64,000 bases of DNA from Pseudoclavibacter sp. 13-3 (GCF_021168475.1 NZ_JAJOZT010000003.1:248001-312000); one strand, 5' to 3'; shown: positions 33,814-42,897, counted from the stretch's first letter. Notes: generated by a model not told the origin, from the letters alone. Made by a program: numbers and translations.

Positions 33814-35409
33814 ATGGCCAAGCGCGACTCCTTCTTCATCACCACCCCCATCTTCTACGTGAACGACGTGCCCCACATCGGGCACGGCTACACCGAGGTG
33901 GTCTCAGACGTGCTGGCCCGCTGGCACAGGCAGCGCGGCGACGACACCTTTCTGCTGACCGGCACCGACGAGCACGGGCAGAAGATTCTGCGCACCGCCA
34001 CGGCCAACGAGGTGACGCCGAAGCAGTGGGCCGATCGCCTCGTCGAGTCAGCTTGGAAGCCGCTGCTGAAGACGCTCGACATCTCGAACGACGACTTCAT
34101 CCGCACCACCGACCAGCGCCACGAAGACAACGTGAAGGTCTTCTTGCAGCGCCTCTACGACCGCGGGTTCATCTACACCGGCGAGTTCGAGGGCTACTAC
34201 TGCGTCGGCTGCGAGGAGTACAAGCAGGAGAGCGACCTGGTCGACGGTGTGGGCGACTTCGCCGGTCAGAAGGTCTGCGCGATTCACTCGAAGCCGGTCG
34301 AGCTGCTCAAAGAGAAGAACTACTTCTTCAAGATGAGCGAGTTCACGAAGCCGCTGCTCGATCTCTACGAACAGCACCCTGACTTCATTCAGCCCGCCAG
34401 CGCACGCAACGAGGTCGTCTCGTTCGTGAAGCAGGGGCTGACCGATCTGTCGATCTCACGCTCGAGCTTCGACTGGGGCATCAAACTGCCGTGGGACGAA
34501 TCGCACGTGCTCTACGTGTGGATCGACGCACTGCTCAACTATGCGACTGCGGTCGGCTACGGGCAGGACGACGAGGCGTTCGAGCGCCGCTGGCCCCCGC
34601 AGGTGCACATCGTCGGCAAAGACATCCTGCGTTTCCACGCGGTGATCTGGCCGGCGCTGCTGCTCGCGGCCGGGCTCGACCTGCCGCAGCACGTCTTCGG
34701 CCACGGCTGGCTGTTGGTCGGCGGCGAGAAGATGAGCAAGTCGAAGCTCACCGGCATCGCGCCGACCCAGATCACCGACGTGTTCGGTGCCGACGCGTTC
34801 CGCTACTACTTTCTGCGGGCCATCACCTTCGGCCACGACGGTTCGTTCTCGTGGGAGGACATCGCCGCGCGCTACGAGGCCGAGCTCGCCAACGGCTTCG
34901 GCAACCTGGCCTCGCGCACGCTCGCGATGATCGCGAAGTACTTCGACGGCGCCGTTCCCGAGGCCGGCGAGCCCACCGAGGCCGACCAGGCGATCGTCGA
35001 TCTGGTCGCCGAGATCCCGGCGAAGGCTGACGCGGCGATCGCAGAGTTTCGCACCAACGATGCGATCAGCGAGATCTGGCGTCTGGTCGACGCTCTCAAC
35101 GGCTACATCACCGAGCAGGAGCCCTGGGCCGTCGCCAAGCGCGGCGAGACCGAGCGGCTCGGCACGATTCTGCACACCGTCTGGTTCGGGCTGGGGGCGC
35201 TCGACGTGCTGCTCTCGCCGGTGATTCCCGAGGCCGCGGCGAAGCTCTGGGAGGTGATCGGCACCGGTGCGATCACCGACGTGACCATCACCGAGGCCGA
35301 CCAGTGGCAGCAGCATGCGGCGCCGACCGTGCACGCGATCGAGGCGCTGTTCCCGCGTGTCGATTCGTCCGAGGTGCCCGAGACTCCCGTGCCCCAGCAC
35401 CAGGCGTAG
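33814..35409 (+). CDS. metG: Methionyl-tRNA synthetase
   Basis: Charges initiator and elongator tRNA-Met. 531 aa class I synthetase: TTPIFYVNDVPHIGHGYTEV carries the HIGH motif, and GGEKMSKSKLTGIAP the KMSKS loop. The zinc-region Cys pair YCVGCEEY is followed by VCAIHSKPVE rather than the four-Cys knuckle, as in the shorter MetG type. No C-terminal tRNA-binding dimerisation domain is attached. Starts at ATG 33814 on a probably leaderless message and is followed 3 bp later by tatD. Confidence 0.97.
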   Translation: MAKRDSFFITTPIFYVNDVPHIGHGYTEVVSDVLARWHRQRGDDTFLLTGTDEHGQKILRTATANEVTPKQWADRLVESAWKPLLKTLDISNDDFIRTTDQRHEDNVKVFLQRLYDRGFIYTGEFEGYYCVGCEEYKQESDLVDGVGDFAGQKVCAIHSKPVELLKEKNYFFKMSEFTKPLLDLYEQHPDFIQPASARNEVVSFVKQGLTDLSISRSSFDWGIKLPWDESHVLYVWIDALLNYATAVGYGQDDEAFERRWPPQVHIVGKDILRFHAVIWPALLLAAGLDLPQHVFGHGWLLVGGEKMSKSKLTGIAPTQITDVFGADAFRYYFLRAITFGHDGSFSWEDIAARYEAELANGFGNLASRTLAMIAKYFDGAVPEAGEPTEADQAIVDLVAEIPAKADAAIAEFRTNDAISEIWRLVDALNGYITEQEPWAVAKRGETERLGTILHTVWFGLGALDVLLSPVIPEAAAKLWEVIGTGAITDVTITEADQWQQHAAPTVHAIEALFPRVDSSEVPETPVPQHQA

Positions 35410-35412
35410 TCG

Positions 35413-36378
35413 ATGGGTCACAAACACCGCGACCACAGCTATCCGCCGGCGCCCGAGCCACTGCCGGCCCCGGTCTACGACAACCACACGCACATCGAGC
35501 CCTGGCTCGAGGATGCGATCCTCACGCCCGCCCGTGAGGCTGCGGCCGCTGCGGCGCGTGAGGCGAGCGGTGCTGCGGACGCCATCGCCGGCAACGTCGA
35601 TCGCACCGACTTCCCGAGTGCGGAGGTCGAGAACGCGCCCGCCGACTGGGTCGAGCAGCTCGATCGAGCCGAGGCCGTCGGCGTGGCCGGCATCGTGCAG
35701 GCGGGCACGACCATGGCATCCTCGCGCTGGGCGGCGGAGCACGCGGCGCAGGACCGCCGCATGCTCGCCGGCGTCGCGATCCATCCCAACGAGGTGCCCG
35801 CCTACGTCGACGCGGGCGTGCTCGACGATGCGCTCGTCGCACTCGATCGGCTCGCGGCCGAAGACCGGGTGCGCGTGGTCGGTGAGACCGGGCTCGACTT
35901 CCACTACACCGAGCCAGAGCGCTTCGCCGACCAGATCGACTCGTTCGAGCGACACATCGAGATAGCGAAGACGCACGGGCTGGCGATGCAGATTCATGAT
36001 CGCGACGCGCATCGAGAGGTCGTCGAGGCGCTGCTGCGGGTCGGTGCCCCCGAGCGCACGGTGTTCCACTGCTTCAGCGGCGATGCCGAGCTGGCTGACA
36101 TCTGTGCCGACCATGGCTGGTACGCGTCGTTCTCGGGCACGGTGACGTTCAAGAACGCCGAGAACCTGCGCGAGGGGCTGCGGCGCATGCCCCGCGATCA
36201 CATCCTGGTCGAGACCGACGCGCCGTATCTGACGCCGATGCCCTATCGTGGCCGGCCGAATGCGCCGTATCTGCTGCCGAACACGCTGCGATTCATGGCC
36301 GAGACGCTTGAGACGCCGGTCGCAGAGCTCGCCGGGCAGATCGCCGCGACCACTGTGCGTGTCTACGGGGAGTGGTGA
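35413..36378 (+). CDS. tatD: TatD-family metal-dependent deoxyribonuclease
   Basis: 321 aa TIM-barrel hydrolase. DNHTHIEPWL near the N terminus is the metal-binding HxH; VAIHPNEVPAYVDAG, VVGETGLDFHYTEPERF, AMQIHDRDAHREVVEALL, VFHCFSGDAE and VETDAPYLTPMPYRGRPNAP are the family's remaining metal and core motifs. A Ala/Glu-rich insertion follows the first motif (residues about 45-80). It sits between metG and rsmA, a widely conserved order in Actinobacteria. Confidence 0.94.
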   Translation: MGHKHRDHSYPPAPEPLPAPVYDNHTHIEPWLEDAILTPAREAAAAAAREASGAADAIAGNVDRTDFPSAEVENAPADWVEQLDRAEAVGVAGIVQAGTTMASSRWAAEHAAQDRRMLAGVAIHPNEVPAYVDAGVLDDALVALDRLAAEDRVRVVGETGLDFHYTEPERFADQIDSFERHIEIAKTHGLAMQIHDRDAHREVVEALLRVGAPERTVFHCFSGDAELADICADHGWYASFSGTVTFKNAENLREGLRRMPRDHILVETDAPYLTPMPYRGRPNAPYLLPNTLRFMAETLETPVAELAGQIAATTVRVYGEW

Positions 36379-36380
36379 CG

Positions 36381-37274
36381 ATGGCGGTGCAGCTGTTGGG
36401 CCCGGCGCAGGTGCGCGCGCTCGCCGAGCGGCACGGCGTGACCCCGACGAAACGGCTGGGGCAGAACTTCGTGATCGACGCCAACACGATTCGGCGCATC
36501 GTAGCCGCGGCCGGGGTGCGTGCCGACGACCGTGTGCTCGAAGTCGGCCCGGGGCTCGGGTCGCTGACGCTGGGGCTGCTCGAGGTCGCCGATGACGTGA
36601 CGGTCGTCGAGTTGGATCCCGGTCTGGCGGGGGCGCTGCCGGGCACGATCGCCGAACAGGCGCCTGGCCGCAGCGTGCGGGTGATTCGGGGAGACGCGGC
36701 CAAGGTCACCGCCGCCGACTGGGCCGAGGCCCGGGACGATCGCCGCACTGCCGGCGCCGACGACGGGCCCACAGCGGTCGTCGCAAACCTGCCGTACAAC
36801 GTTGCCGTGCCGATCATGCTGCATCTGCTCGAGACCTTTCCGAGCATCCGCCGTGTGCTGGTCATGGTGCAGTCAGAAGTGGCCGATCGCGTCGCGGCCG
36901 CACCGGGCAGCAAGATCTATGGTGTGCCGAGCGTGAAGGCGGCCTGGTACGGGCCGTGGCGGCTCGCCGGATCCGTCGGCAAGCACGTGTTCTGGCCGGC
37001 CCCGAACGTCACGTCTGGGCTGCTCGCCGGCGACATCCGCCCGATCGCAGACCGCCCTGGTGGTGAGACGCTGCGGCTGTCGACCTTTCGTGCGGTGGAC
37101 GCCGCCTTCGCGCAGCGGCGAAAGACGCTGCGTCAGTCGCTGGCCGGCCTGGTTGACGGGCCGCACCACGCCGAAGCGCTGCTGCGCTCTGCCGGTGTGG
37201 ATCCGGGGCTGCGTGCCGAACGGCTCGGGCTCGACGAGTTCGTCGCGATCGGCAGGGCGCTCGCCGCTCGGTGA
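36381..37274 (+). CDS. rsmA: 16S rRNA (A1518/A1519-N6,N6)-dimethyltransferase
   Basis: 297 aa from ATG 36381, with GGGGAG 8 nt upstream, preferred over the GTGs at 36372 and 36375. Dimethylates two adjacent adenosines of the 3'-terminal hairpin of 16S rRNA (also called KsgA). KRLGQNFVIDANTIRRIV opens the SAM fold, VLEVGPGLGSLTLGLLE is motif I, VVANLPYNVAVPI is catalytic motif IV (NLPY), and AFAQRRKTLRQSL lies in the C-terminal helical domain. Third gene of metG-tatD-rsmA. Confidence 0.96.
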   Translation: MAVQLLGPAQVRALAERHGVTPTKRLGQNFVIDANTIRRIVAAAGVRADDRVLEVGPGLGSLTLGLLEVADDVTVVELDPGLAGALPGTIAEQAPGRSVRVIRGDAAKVTAADWAEARDDRRTAGADDGPTAVVANLPYNVAVPIMLHLLETFPSIRRVLVMVQSEVADRVAAAPGSKIYGVPSVKAAWYGPWRLAGSVGKHVFWPAPNVTSGLLAGDIRPIADRPGGETLRLSTFRAVDAAFAQRRKTLRQSLAGLVDGPHHAEALLRSAGVDPGLRAERLGLDEFVAIGRALAAR

Positions 37275-37289
37275 TGAGCGGCGAGCGCC
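37256..37289. terminator. Strong bidirectional hairpin at the end of rsmA
   Basis: GGCGCTCGCCGCTC and GAGCGGCGAGCGCC form a perfect 14-bp stem around a 6-nt loop. The rsmA stop codon lies at the loop edge. It ends 5 bp before the stop of the converging transporter, so it should terminate both transcripts. No T tract, as is common in high-GC Actinobacteria. Confidence 0.8.
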
Positions 37290-37294
37290 GAACG

Positions 37295-38638
37295 TCAGTT
37301 CTTGCCCTCGCTGAACTTGCGACCCTGGTCGAACAGTGCTCCGACCACGACGACGATGCCCGCGGCGACCAGCACGATTCCGACTCCGAAGGTTGAGTTC
37401 GTGGGTGACGCCGTGACGAGTGAGAGCGCTCCGAGCGGCGCCAGCGCACCAGCGATGGCGGTGCCGACCTCTCGTGCCGTGCCCACTCCGGTCGAGCGCG
37501 AGTCAGTGGGGAACTGTCGGCTCAGGAAGGCCCCCTGAGACGAGAACATCATCGGGGCGAGCACACCGGTTCCGACGCCGATGGCCAGGTAGACCGTCCA
37601 CGGTTCGGCGATCTGCAGCAGCCACAGGAAGACGAAGGCGAAGACGGCGGCGAACGCGCCCCCGAGCATGATCACGCGCTTGCTGCCGATGCGGTCGCAC
37701 AGGGCGCCGAAGACCGGCACGGTCACGATGGCGATCAGGCCTGCGACGGTGATGGCCGTCGAGTTGAGGTTGGCTGACACGTGCTGGAACTCTGCCAGAT
37801 ACGCCACTGAGAAGGTCTTGAAGATGTAGCTCAGCGCGTTGTAGCCGATGGCGACCACCAGCACGACGAGCAGTCCGCGCCAGTGCCGGCGCATGACCTC
37901 GGCGAAGGTCACCGTGCGCTTGTGCTCTTTGACCGCGGTGAACTCGGGTGATTCGGGCATCCGCTCGCGCACCCACAGGCCGATGCCGACCAGCACGATG
38001 CTGGCGATGAAGGGAATGCGCCAGCCGCCTGCCATCAGGAAGTCATCGCCGTTGATGGTCATCACGGCGATGGTGCCCGATGAGAGCACGAGCCCCAGGT
38101 TCAGACCGAGGGCGGGCCAGGCGCCCTGTCGACCGCGATGCTCGGGGCGGGCGTGCTCGTAGGCGTTCACCGCTGCGCCGGCGTACTCGGCGCCGGCGCC
38201 CATGCCCTGCACGATGCGCACGATCACCAGCAGGGTCGGGGCCCAATAGCCTGCCGTCTCGAAGCTCGGCAGCACACCGATGAGGGCGGTGGCGATGCCC
38301 ATCAGCAGAAAGGTCATCACCATCGTCTTCTTGCGGCCGATGCGATCGCCGAGATGCCCGAAGACGATGCCGCCGACGGGGCGGGCGATGAACCCGATGG
38401 CGAAGGTCGCGAAGGCCTTCAGCGTTGCGGCCTGGGTGTCGCCGGCGGGAAAGAACACGGTGCCGAAGACGATGGCCGCCATCGTCGCATACAGATAGAA
38501 GTCGTACCATTCGACGGCTGTGCCGACCACAGTCGCGACGGCCACCCGGCGCAGGCGCAGTCGCTCCTGCTCAGGAGTCTCGACGGTGTGGCCGGACGTC
38601 GGGCCAGATGGCTGGAGCGGTTTCTCGGTGATGCTCAC
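37295..38638 (-). CDS. MHS-type MFS transporter (metabolite:proton symporter)
   Basis: 447 aa, twelve helices. RRVAVATVVGTAVEWYDFYL in helix 1 and ARPVGGIVFGHLGDRIGRKK mark the metabolite:H+ symporter branch (shikimate, alpha-ketoglutarate and proline/betaine carriers). The start is GTG 38638 with GAGG 8 nt upstream. It sits 51 bp behind the L-2-hydroxyglutarate oxidase gene, so the likely cargo is 2-hydroxyglutarate or a related dicarboxylate, by context only. Confidence 0.9.
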   Translation of the reverse strand: MSITEKPLQPSGPTSGHTVETPEQERLRLRRVAVATVVGTAVEWYDFYLYATMAAIVFGTVFFPAGDTQAATLKAFATFAIGFIARPVGGIVFGHLGDRIGRKKTMVMTFLLMGIATALIGVLPSFETAGYWAPTLLVIVRIVQGMGAGAEYAGAAVNAYEHARPEHRGRQGAWPALGLNLGLVLSSGTIAVMTINGDDFLMAGGWRIPFIASIVLVGIGLWVRERMPESPEFTAVKEHKRTVTFAEVMRRHWRGLLVVLVVAIGYNALSYIFKTFSVAYLAEFQHVSANLNSTAITVAGLIAIVTVPVFGALCDRIGSKRVIMLGGAFAAVFAFVFLWLLQIAEPWTVYLAIGVGTGVLAPMMFSSQGAFLSRQFPTDSRSTGVGTAREVGTAIAGALAPLGALSLVTASPTNSTFGVGIVLVAAGIVVVVGALFDQGRKFSEGKN

Positions 38639-38689
38639 AGAAGTACCTCATTGTCTTTCGTGTGCGGATGTGATGGTGGTCGGAGTCGG

Positions 38690-39946
38690 TCAGTGGTCGC
38701 CTGCAGCGGTGAGACGTCGCGTATCGAGCCCGTGCTGCTCGGTCGCCTGAGCGACGATGTGCTCGGCGATGGCCATCGACGAGGTGGCGCCTGGTGAGGG
38801 AGCATTGCGCACGTAGGTGGCGTGTCCGCCGTGCTGGATCACGAAGTCGTCGACCAGTGAGCCGTTCTTCCACATCGCCTGCGCACGGATGCCGCGGGTG
38901 GCTCGGTGCCCCTGCGCACCGGCCAGCGCGGGCACGAACCGCGAGGCATCGGTGACGAACCGCTGGGCGGAGACCACCCCGCCCAGCTGCTGAGCGGCGG
39001 TGGGCAGGTTCTGCAGGGCGAACTTCCAGAAACCGGGGTTGGCAGCGGTCTTGAGCGTATCGCCCACGTCGAGACCGAGGCCGTGATAGCCCTCGCGCGA
39101 GAATGACAGAAAGGCGTTGGGGCCGACCATCAGCCCCCCGTCGATGCGCCGGGTGATGTGCACACCCAAGAACGGATACGCCGGATCGGGCACGGGATAG
39201 ACCAGGCCGCGCACGGCATCCTCATGCGCACGGTCGATGATCACGTACTGACCGAAGAAGGGCACGATCGCCGGGTACGCGGGCTGACCCGAGGCGCGCG
39301 CGATGCGGTCAGACTGCAGCCCGGCGCAGACGACGGCGAAGTCGAAGCGCTGTGCGGTGCCGTCTTCGAAACGCACGTCGACACCGTCGGAACGATCTTC
39401 GAGGCGCTGCACGCCGCTGGACAGGCGCACCTCGCCGCCGGCGGCCACGACATCGGCAGCCAGCGCGCGGGTGACGGCGGGGTAGTCGATGATGGCGGTG
39501 TGCGGCGAGTGCAGGGCTCGCGTGCCGACGGCTCCAGGCTCGACATCGGCCAGCTCGGCGCGGTCGATCAGGCGCACATCAGGCACGCCGTTGGCCACCG
39601 ACTTGGCGAAGATGCCCTCGAGGCGTTCCTCTTCGACCGGGTTCTGAGCGACCACGACCTTGCCGCACTCGTCGTAGGGCAGGCTGCGCTCGGCACAGAA
39701 GGCGCTGAGCAGCTCGACTCCTCGCCGGCAGAGGGTGGCTTTGAGACTGCCGGGTTCGTAGTACAGGCCCTGGTGCACGACGCCGGAGTTGTGCCCGGTC
39801 TGGTGGGCGCTGAGCGAGGCTTCCTTCTCGAAGAGGGTGACATGTGCGTCAGGGTGCTTCAGCGTGAGCTCCCGGGCGACTGCGGCGCCGATGATGCCGC
39901 CGCCGATCACGGCATACTCGTGAGTGGCTGGTGAGTTCGTGGTCAT
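38690..39946 (-). CDS. lhgO: L-2-hydroxyglutarate oxidase (LhgO)
   Basis: 418 aa FAD enzyme oxidising L-2-hydroxyglutarate to 2-oxoglutarate. The dinucleotide fold YAVIGGGIIGAAVARELTLK is followed by LFEKEASLSAHQTGHNSGVV and HQGLYYEPGSLKATLCRRG, characteristic of LhgO/YgaF. IVPFFGQYVIIDR, VYPVPDPAYPFLGVHITRRIDG and VGPNAFLSFSREGY complete it. A ribosome site (CAGGAG) precedes ATG 39946. Its transporter follows, and the GntR regulator diverges from it. No CsiD glutarate hydroxylase is adjacent, so imported or internally formed substrate is more likely than glutarate breakdown. Confidence 0.92.
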   Translation of the reverse strand: MTTNSPATHEYAVIGGGIIGAAVARELTLKHPDAHVTLFEKEASLSAHQTGHNSGVVHQGLYYEPGSLKATLCRRGVELLSAFCAERSLPYDECGKVVVAQNPVEEERLEGIFAKSVANGVPDVRLIDRAELADVEPGAVGTRALHSPHTAIIDYPAVTRALAADVVAAGGEVRLSSGVQRLEDRSDGVDVRFEDGTAQRFDFAVVCAGLQSDRIARASGQPAYPAIVPFFGQYVIIDRAHEDAVRGLVYPVPDPAYPFLGVHITRRIDGGLMVGPNAFLSFSREGYHGLGLDVGDTLKTAANPGFWKFALQNLPTAAQQLGGVVSAQRFVTDASRFVPALAGAQGHRATRGIRAQAMWKNGSLVDDFVIQHGGHATYVRNAPSPGATSSMAIAEHIVAQATEQHGLDTRRLTAAGDH

Positions 39947-40059
39947 TTCATGTGCTCCTGTGCTGCTGATCGAAAAGTGACTCTTCGCCTGACGGTGCCG
40001 GTGCGTCTCGGCGACTGCCGCGGGCGGTGGTGCCTGTGCGCTGTGGAAGAATAGCGAGC

Positions 40060-40788
40060 GTGAAGAGAATCGATCGCTCGGGCACCCTCACCGATCAGAC
40101 GGTGCGACGGCTGCATCGGGCGATTCTCGCCGGCGAGCTCGAACCCGGGGTCTGCTACTCCGCGACTGCCCTCGGCGAGCAGCTCGGAGTCTCGCGCACC
40201 CCGGTTCGTGAGGCGGCGCTGCAGCTTGAGCACATGGGTCTGGTCACCATCGAGCGCAACCGTGGTGTCCGCATTCTGCCGGCCACCCTGGAGCACCTGC
40301 TGCAGGGCTTTGAGCTGCGCCTGATGCTGGAGCTTCCTCTTGTCGAGCGGGCGGTGCACGAGGCCGATGAGACTGAGCGGTCGGCCGTCGAACAGGTCTA
40401 CGAGAGATTTGGCGAAGCGGCTGCACGCGGCGATGACCGGGCGACGCTGCACGCCGACCGCGACTTTCACACCGCGCTGCTGAGGGGCGCGCACAATGAC
40501 CGCGCTCTGACTGCGCTCGAAGATCTCCGAACCATGGTGCTGGTGAGCGGAGTCGGCACAGTCCCGACCTCGCGATCGGCCGAAGAGTGCTTCGCCGATC
40601 ACGCCGAGGTCTACGAGGCGTGGCAGCGTCGCGATGCTGCCGAGACGCGAACGGCTCTGGGCGCGCACATTGTCAACACTGCGAGCCTCCTGATCAGACA
40701 AGAGAGCAGAAGGCGCCCCGAATTCGTCGAGAACAGCGAAGGGCGAGAGATCGACGCCGCTGAGCGACTCGGCTGGCTGGTCATCTGA
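40060..40788 (+). CDS. GntR-family (FadR/FCD) transcriptional regulator
   Basis: 242 aa from GTG 40060 (AAGAAT 7 nt upstream may be a weak leaderless -10). The winged helix is clear: LTDQTVRRLHRAILAGELEP, LGEQLGVSRTPVREAALQLE, HMGLVTIERNRGVRI. The helical FCD domain carries the metal-ligand residues of DRDFHTALLRGAHN and ADHAEVYEAWQRRD. Divergent from lhgO, it is the probable local regulator sensing 2-hydroxyglutarate or a related acid, like CsiR in Pseudomonas. Confidence 0.9.
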   Translation: MKRIDRSGTLTDQTVRRLHRAILAGELEPGVCYSATALGEQLGVSRTPVREAALQLEHMGLVTIERNRGVRILPATLEHLLQGFELRLMLELPLVERAVHEADETERSAVEQVYERFGEAAARGDDRATLHADRDFHTALLRGAHNDRALTALEDLRTMVLVSGVGTVPTSRSAEECFADHAEVYEAWQRRDAAETRTALGAHIVNTASLLIRQESRRRPEFVENSEGREIDAAERLGWLVI

Positions 40789-40882
40789 AGCGAGCACAGA
40801 AACCTCTCTTGCTGGGCGCTGCATGTCGAACCTCTTGACGTGACGATTCCGACGCTGGAACCGTGATAGCGAGACTAGTCCG

Positions 40883-40896
40883 TGTTGCATGCAACA
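40883..40896. promoter_or_regulatory. Perfect 14-bp palindrome, GntR/FCD-type operator
   Basis: TGTTGCATGCAACA, immediately followed by TGCAATG, resembles FCD-family GntR operators built on TTGCATGCAA. Its position is odd: the gap between the converging gntR and spoU genes, upstream of neither. The rest of 40789-40960 holds no gene; TTGACG at 40835-40840 is an isolated -35-like word. Confidence 0.5.
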
Positions 40897-40960
40897 TGCA
40901 ATGTCGGCGACGAGGTACTGCCGGCCGCCGTGTCAGCGCAGGGCCCTCACCGCGGCGCTC

Positions 40961-41863
40961 TCACCGCAGGGCCCACATCGCCACCGCGCTCGACGCCGCG
41001 ACGTTGAGCGAGTCGATGCCGTGGGCCATCGGAATCTCGACCAGGGCGTCTGCCGCGCGCAGGCAGGCGTCTGAGACGCCGTACCCCTCAGAGCCGAGCA
41101 CGAGCGCGAGACGGCCGAAACGATCGGGTGCCGTGCGCACCTGGTCGGCGAACTCGTCGAGCGTCACCGACCGTTCGTCGAGGGCGAGCGTCGCGACGTG
41201 GTAGCCGGCATCGTGCAGCTGCGGGGCGAGCTCGCGCCATCCGCCGACATGCGCCCACGGCACCTGCAGCACCGTGCCCATGCTCATGCGCACCGCCCGC
41301 CGGTACAACGGGTCTGCCGTGCGGGGCGTGAGCAGAATGCCGTCGGCCCCGAGTGCCCCCGCAGAGCGAAAGATCAACCCCACATTCGTCGGGTCGACCA
41401 CGCCCTCGACGACGACGAGACGCCGTCGGCCACCGGTGCCGGCCGCAACACCGGCTGCAGCGTCCACCGCCGTGGGCCCGGCGATCACGTCGGCGGCATC
41501 GAGCGGGGCGGGCCGATTCATGCAGCCGATCACGCCGTGATGCAGCTCGAAGCCGGTCAGCCGTTCGAGCACCGCGGCATCGCCGGTGAACACCGGAACC
41601 GGCGGCAGACCCGCCTGCTCGCGCGCGGCATCCCCATAGCCGGCTGCAGTCAGCTGGAACTCGACCTCGGCCAGTGCGCTGCGCTCGGCCAGCACCGAAC
41701 GCGGCTCGTGCCCGGCCGCCAGCGCGCGCTCGAACACGAACTTCGACTCGGCGAGGTACAGCCCGCGTTCGCTGTCGATGCGGCGCCGCAGCGCTGAGTC
41801 GGTCAGGCGGGCGAAGTCGTTCAGGCGCGGGTCGTCGAGGTCACGCAGTTCGATGGCGGTCAC
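40961..41863 (-). CDS. SpoU/TrmH-family RNA 2'-O-methyltransferase
   Basis: 300 aa SPOUT-class enzyme. The N-terminal substrate domain (YLAESKFVFERALAAGHEPR) is followed by a catalytic knot domain with RRLVVVEGVVDPTNVGLIFR (motif 1), LALVLGSEGYGVSDACL (motif 2) and IPMAHGIDSLNVAASSAVAM (motif 3). It methylates the ribose of a tRNA or rRNA nucleotide; the target cannot be told. The middle carries an insertion around residue 120 that is usual in actinobacterial members. GTG 41863 is preceded by TACTCT at 6 nt, and it diverges from ispE. Confidence 0.9.
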   Translation of the reverse strand: MTAIELRDLDDPRLNDFARLTDSALRRRIDSERGLYLAESKFVFERALAAGHEPRSVLAERSALAEVEFQLTAAGYGDAAREQAGLPPVPVFTGDAAVLERLTGFELHHGVIGCMNRPAPLDAADVIAGPTAVDAAAGVAAGTGGRRRLVVVEGVVDPTNVGLIFRSAGALGADGILLTPRTADPLYRRAVRMSMGTVLQVPWAHVGGWRELAPQLHDAGYHVATLALDERSVTLDEFADQVRTAPDRFGRLALVLGSEGYGVSDACLRAADALVEIPMAHGIDSLNVAASSAVAMWALR

Positions 41864-41869
41864 GGAGCC

Positions 41870-41875
41870 AGAGTA
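41870..41875 (-). promoter_or_regulatory. -10 box of leaderless spoU promoter
   Basis: On the minus strand TACTCT, 6 nt, GTG at 41863. Confidence 0.5.
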
Positions 41876-41912
41876 TCGCGCGCGATGGCGCGATCGTCGA
41901 GCATGCCGCGGC

Positions 41913-41918
41913 TAGACT
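41913..41918 (+). promoter_or_regulatory. -10 box of leaderless ispE promoter
   Basis: TAGACT, 7 nt, ATG at 41926. Decides the ispE start; the frame is open further upstream. Confidence 0.6.
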
Positions 41919-41925
41919 GGGGCTC

Positions 41926-42864
41926 ATGCATCCCGCATCGCCGCCGATCGTGACCCGCACGCCGGGCAAGATCAACCTGCTGCTTGCCGTGGGCGGGCAG
42001 TACGACGACGGGTATCACAAGATCGTCAACGTGTTTCAGGCGGTCGATCTCTACGAAGACATCTCGGTGCGCTGGGCCCCGGAGTGGTCGCTGCACTTCA
42101 CCGGCAGCCACTCGTTGATCGTCGACGACGACAACCTCGTGCTGCGCGCCGGTCGGCTGCTGGCCTCGCGCGCCGCGCAGCTGCGCACCGTCTCGTCGCC
42201 TGAGAACTTGGCCGCTGCGTGCACGGTGCGCAAGCGGGTGCCGATCGCGGGCGGCATGGCCGGCGGTTCGGCGGATGCCGCCGGCGCGCTGGTCGCACTC
42301 GCTCGGCTGTGGCGGCTCGAGGTCTCTCGAGAGCAGCTCGGCGAGATGGCGGCAGAACTCGGTGCAGACGTGCCGTTCGGCCTGGTCGGCGGCACGGCCA
42401 TCGGCACGGGGCGGGGCGACCGCCTGACCGCCGTGATCACGCGCGAGGCCTATCACTGGGTGCTGCTGACGCAGGGCGAGGGCCTCAGCACGGTTGACGT
42501 CTATCGCCGGTTCGACGAGCTGGTCGACGACGGCCAGATCGATGCGACCGGCAAGGCTCAGGCGTTGGCAGAGGCTGAAGCCGTGGTCACTGCACTGGCC
42601 ACGGGAGACCCGGAGCAGTTAGGGCGGCACCTGCGCAACGACCTGCAGGCCGCGGCGATCAGTCTGCGCCCGAGCCTGCAGCACACGCTCGATGAGGCGC
42701 GCGACCTCGGTGCCGTCGCCGGCATCGTGTCCGGGTCGGGGCCCACGATCGCGCTGCTGGCAGGCGATGCGCATCATGCCGCGGCATTGGCCCAGTCGAT
42801 GCTGGCCCGCGGGCATCAGGCCAGTGTGGTCTCGAGCCCGGCACGCGGTGCGCATGTCTTGTGA
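41926..42864 (+). CDS. ispE: 4-diphosphocytidyl-2-C-methyl-D-erythritol kinase
   Basis: 312 aa GHMP kinase of the MEP isoprenoid pathway, phosphorylating the 2-OH of CDP-methylerythritol. TRTPGKINLLLAVGGQYDDG is followed by YHKIVNVFQAVDLYEDI, the family start; KRVPIAGGMAGGSADAAGAL is the ATP loop; GIVSGSGPTIALLA is the third GHMP motif. In many Actinobacteria ispE follows rsmA; here about 4.6 kb of accessory and methyltransferase genes stand between them, which suggests a later insertion. Confidence 0.94.
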   Translation: MHPASPPIVTRTPGKINLLLAVGGQYDDGYHKIVNVFQAVDLYEDISVRWAPEWSLHFTGSHSLIVDDDNLVLRAGRLLASRAAQLRTVSSPENLAAACTVRKRVPIAGGMAGGSADAAGALVALARLWRLEVSREQLGEMAAELGADVPFGLVGGTAIGTGRGDRLTAVITREAYHWVLLTQGEGLSTVDVYRRFDELVDDGQIDATGKAQALAEAEAVVTALATGDPEQLGRHLRNDLQAAAISLRPSLQHTLDEARDLGAVAGIVSGSGPTIALLAGDAHHAAALAQSMLARGHQASVVSSPARGAHVL

Positions 42865-42867
42865 GGG

Positions 42868-42886
42868 GTGCTGGCGGGATCAGCAC
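42868..42886. terminator. Weak hairpin between ispE and the response regulator
   Basis: GTGCTG-GCGGGAT-CAGCAC, a 6-bp stem in the 33-bp gap between converging genes. Confidence 0.4.
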
Positions 42887-42897
42887 AGGAGTGCCGG

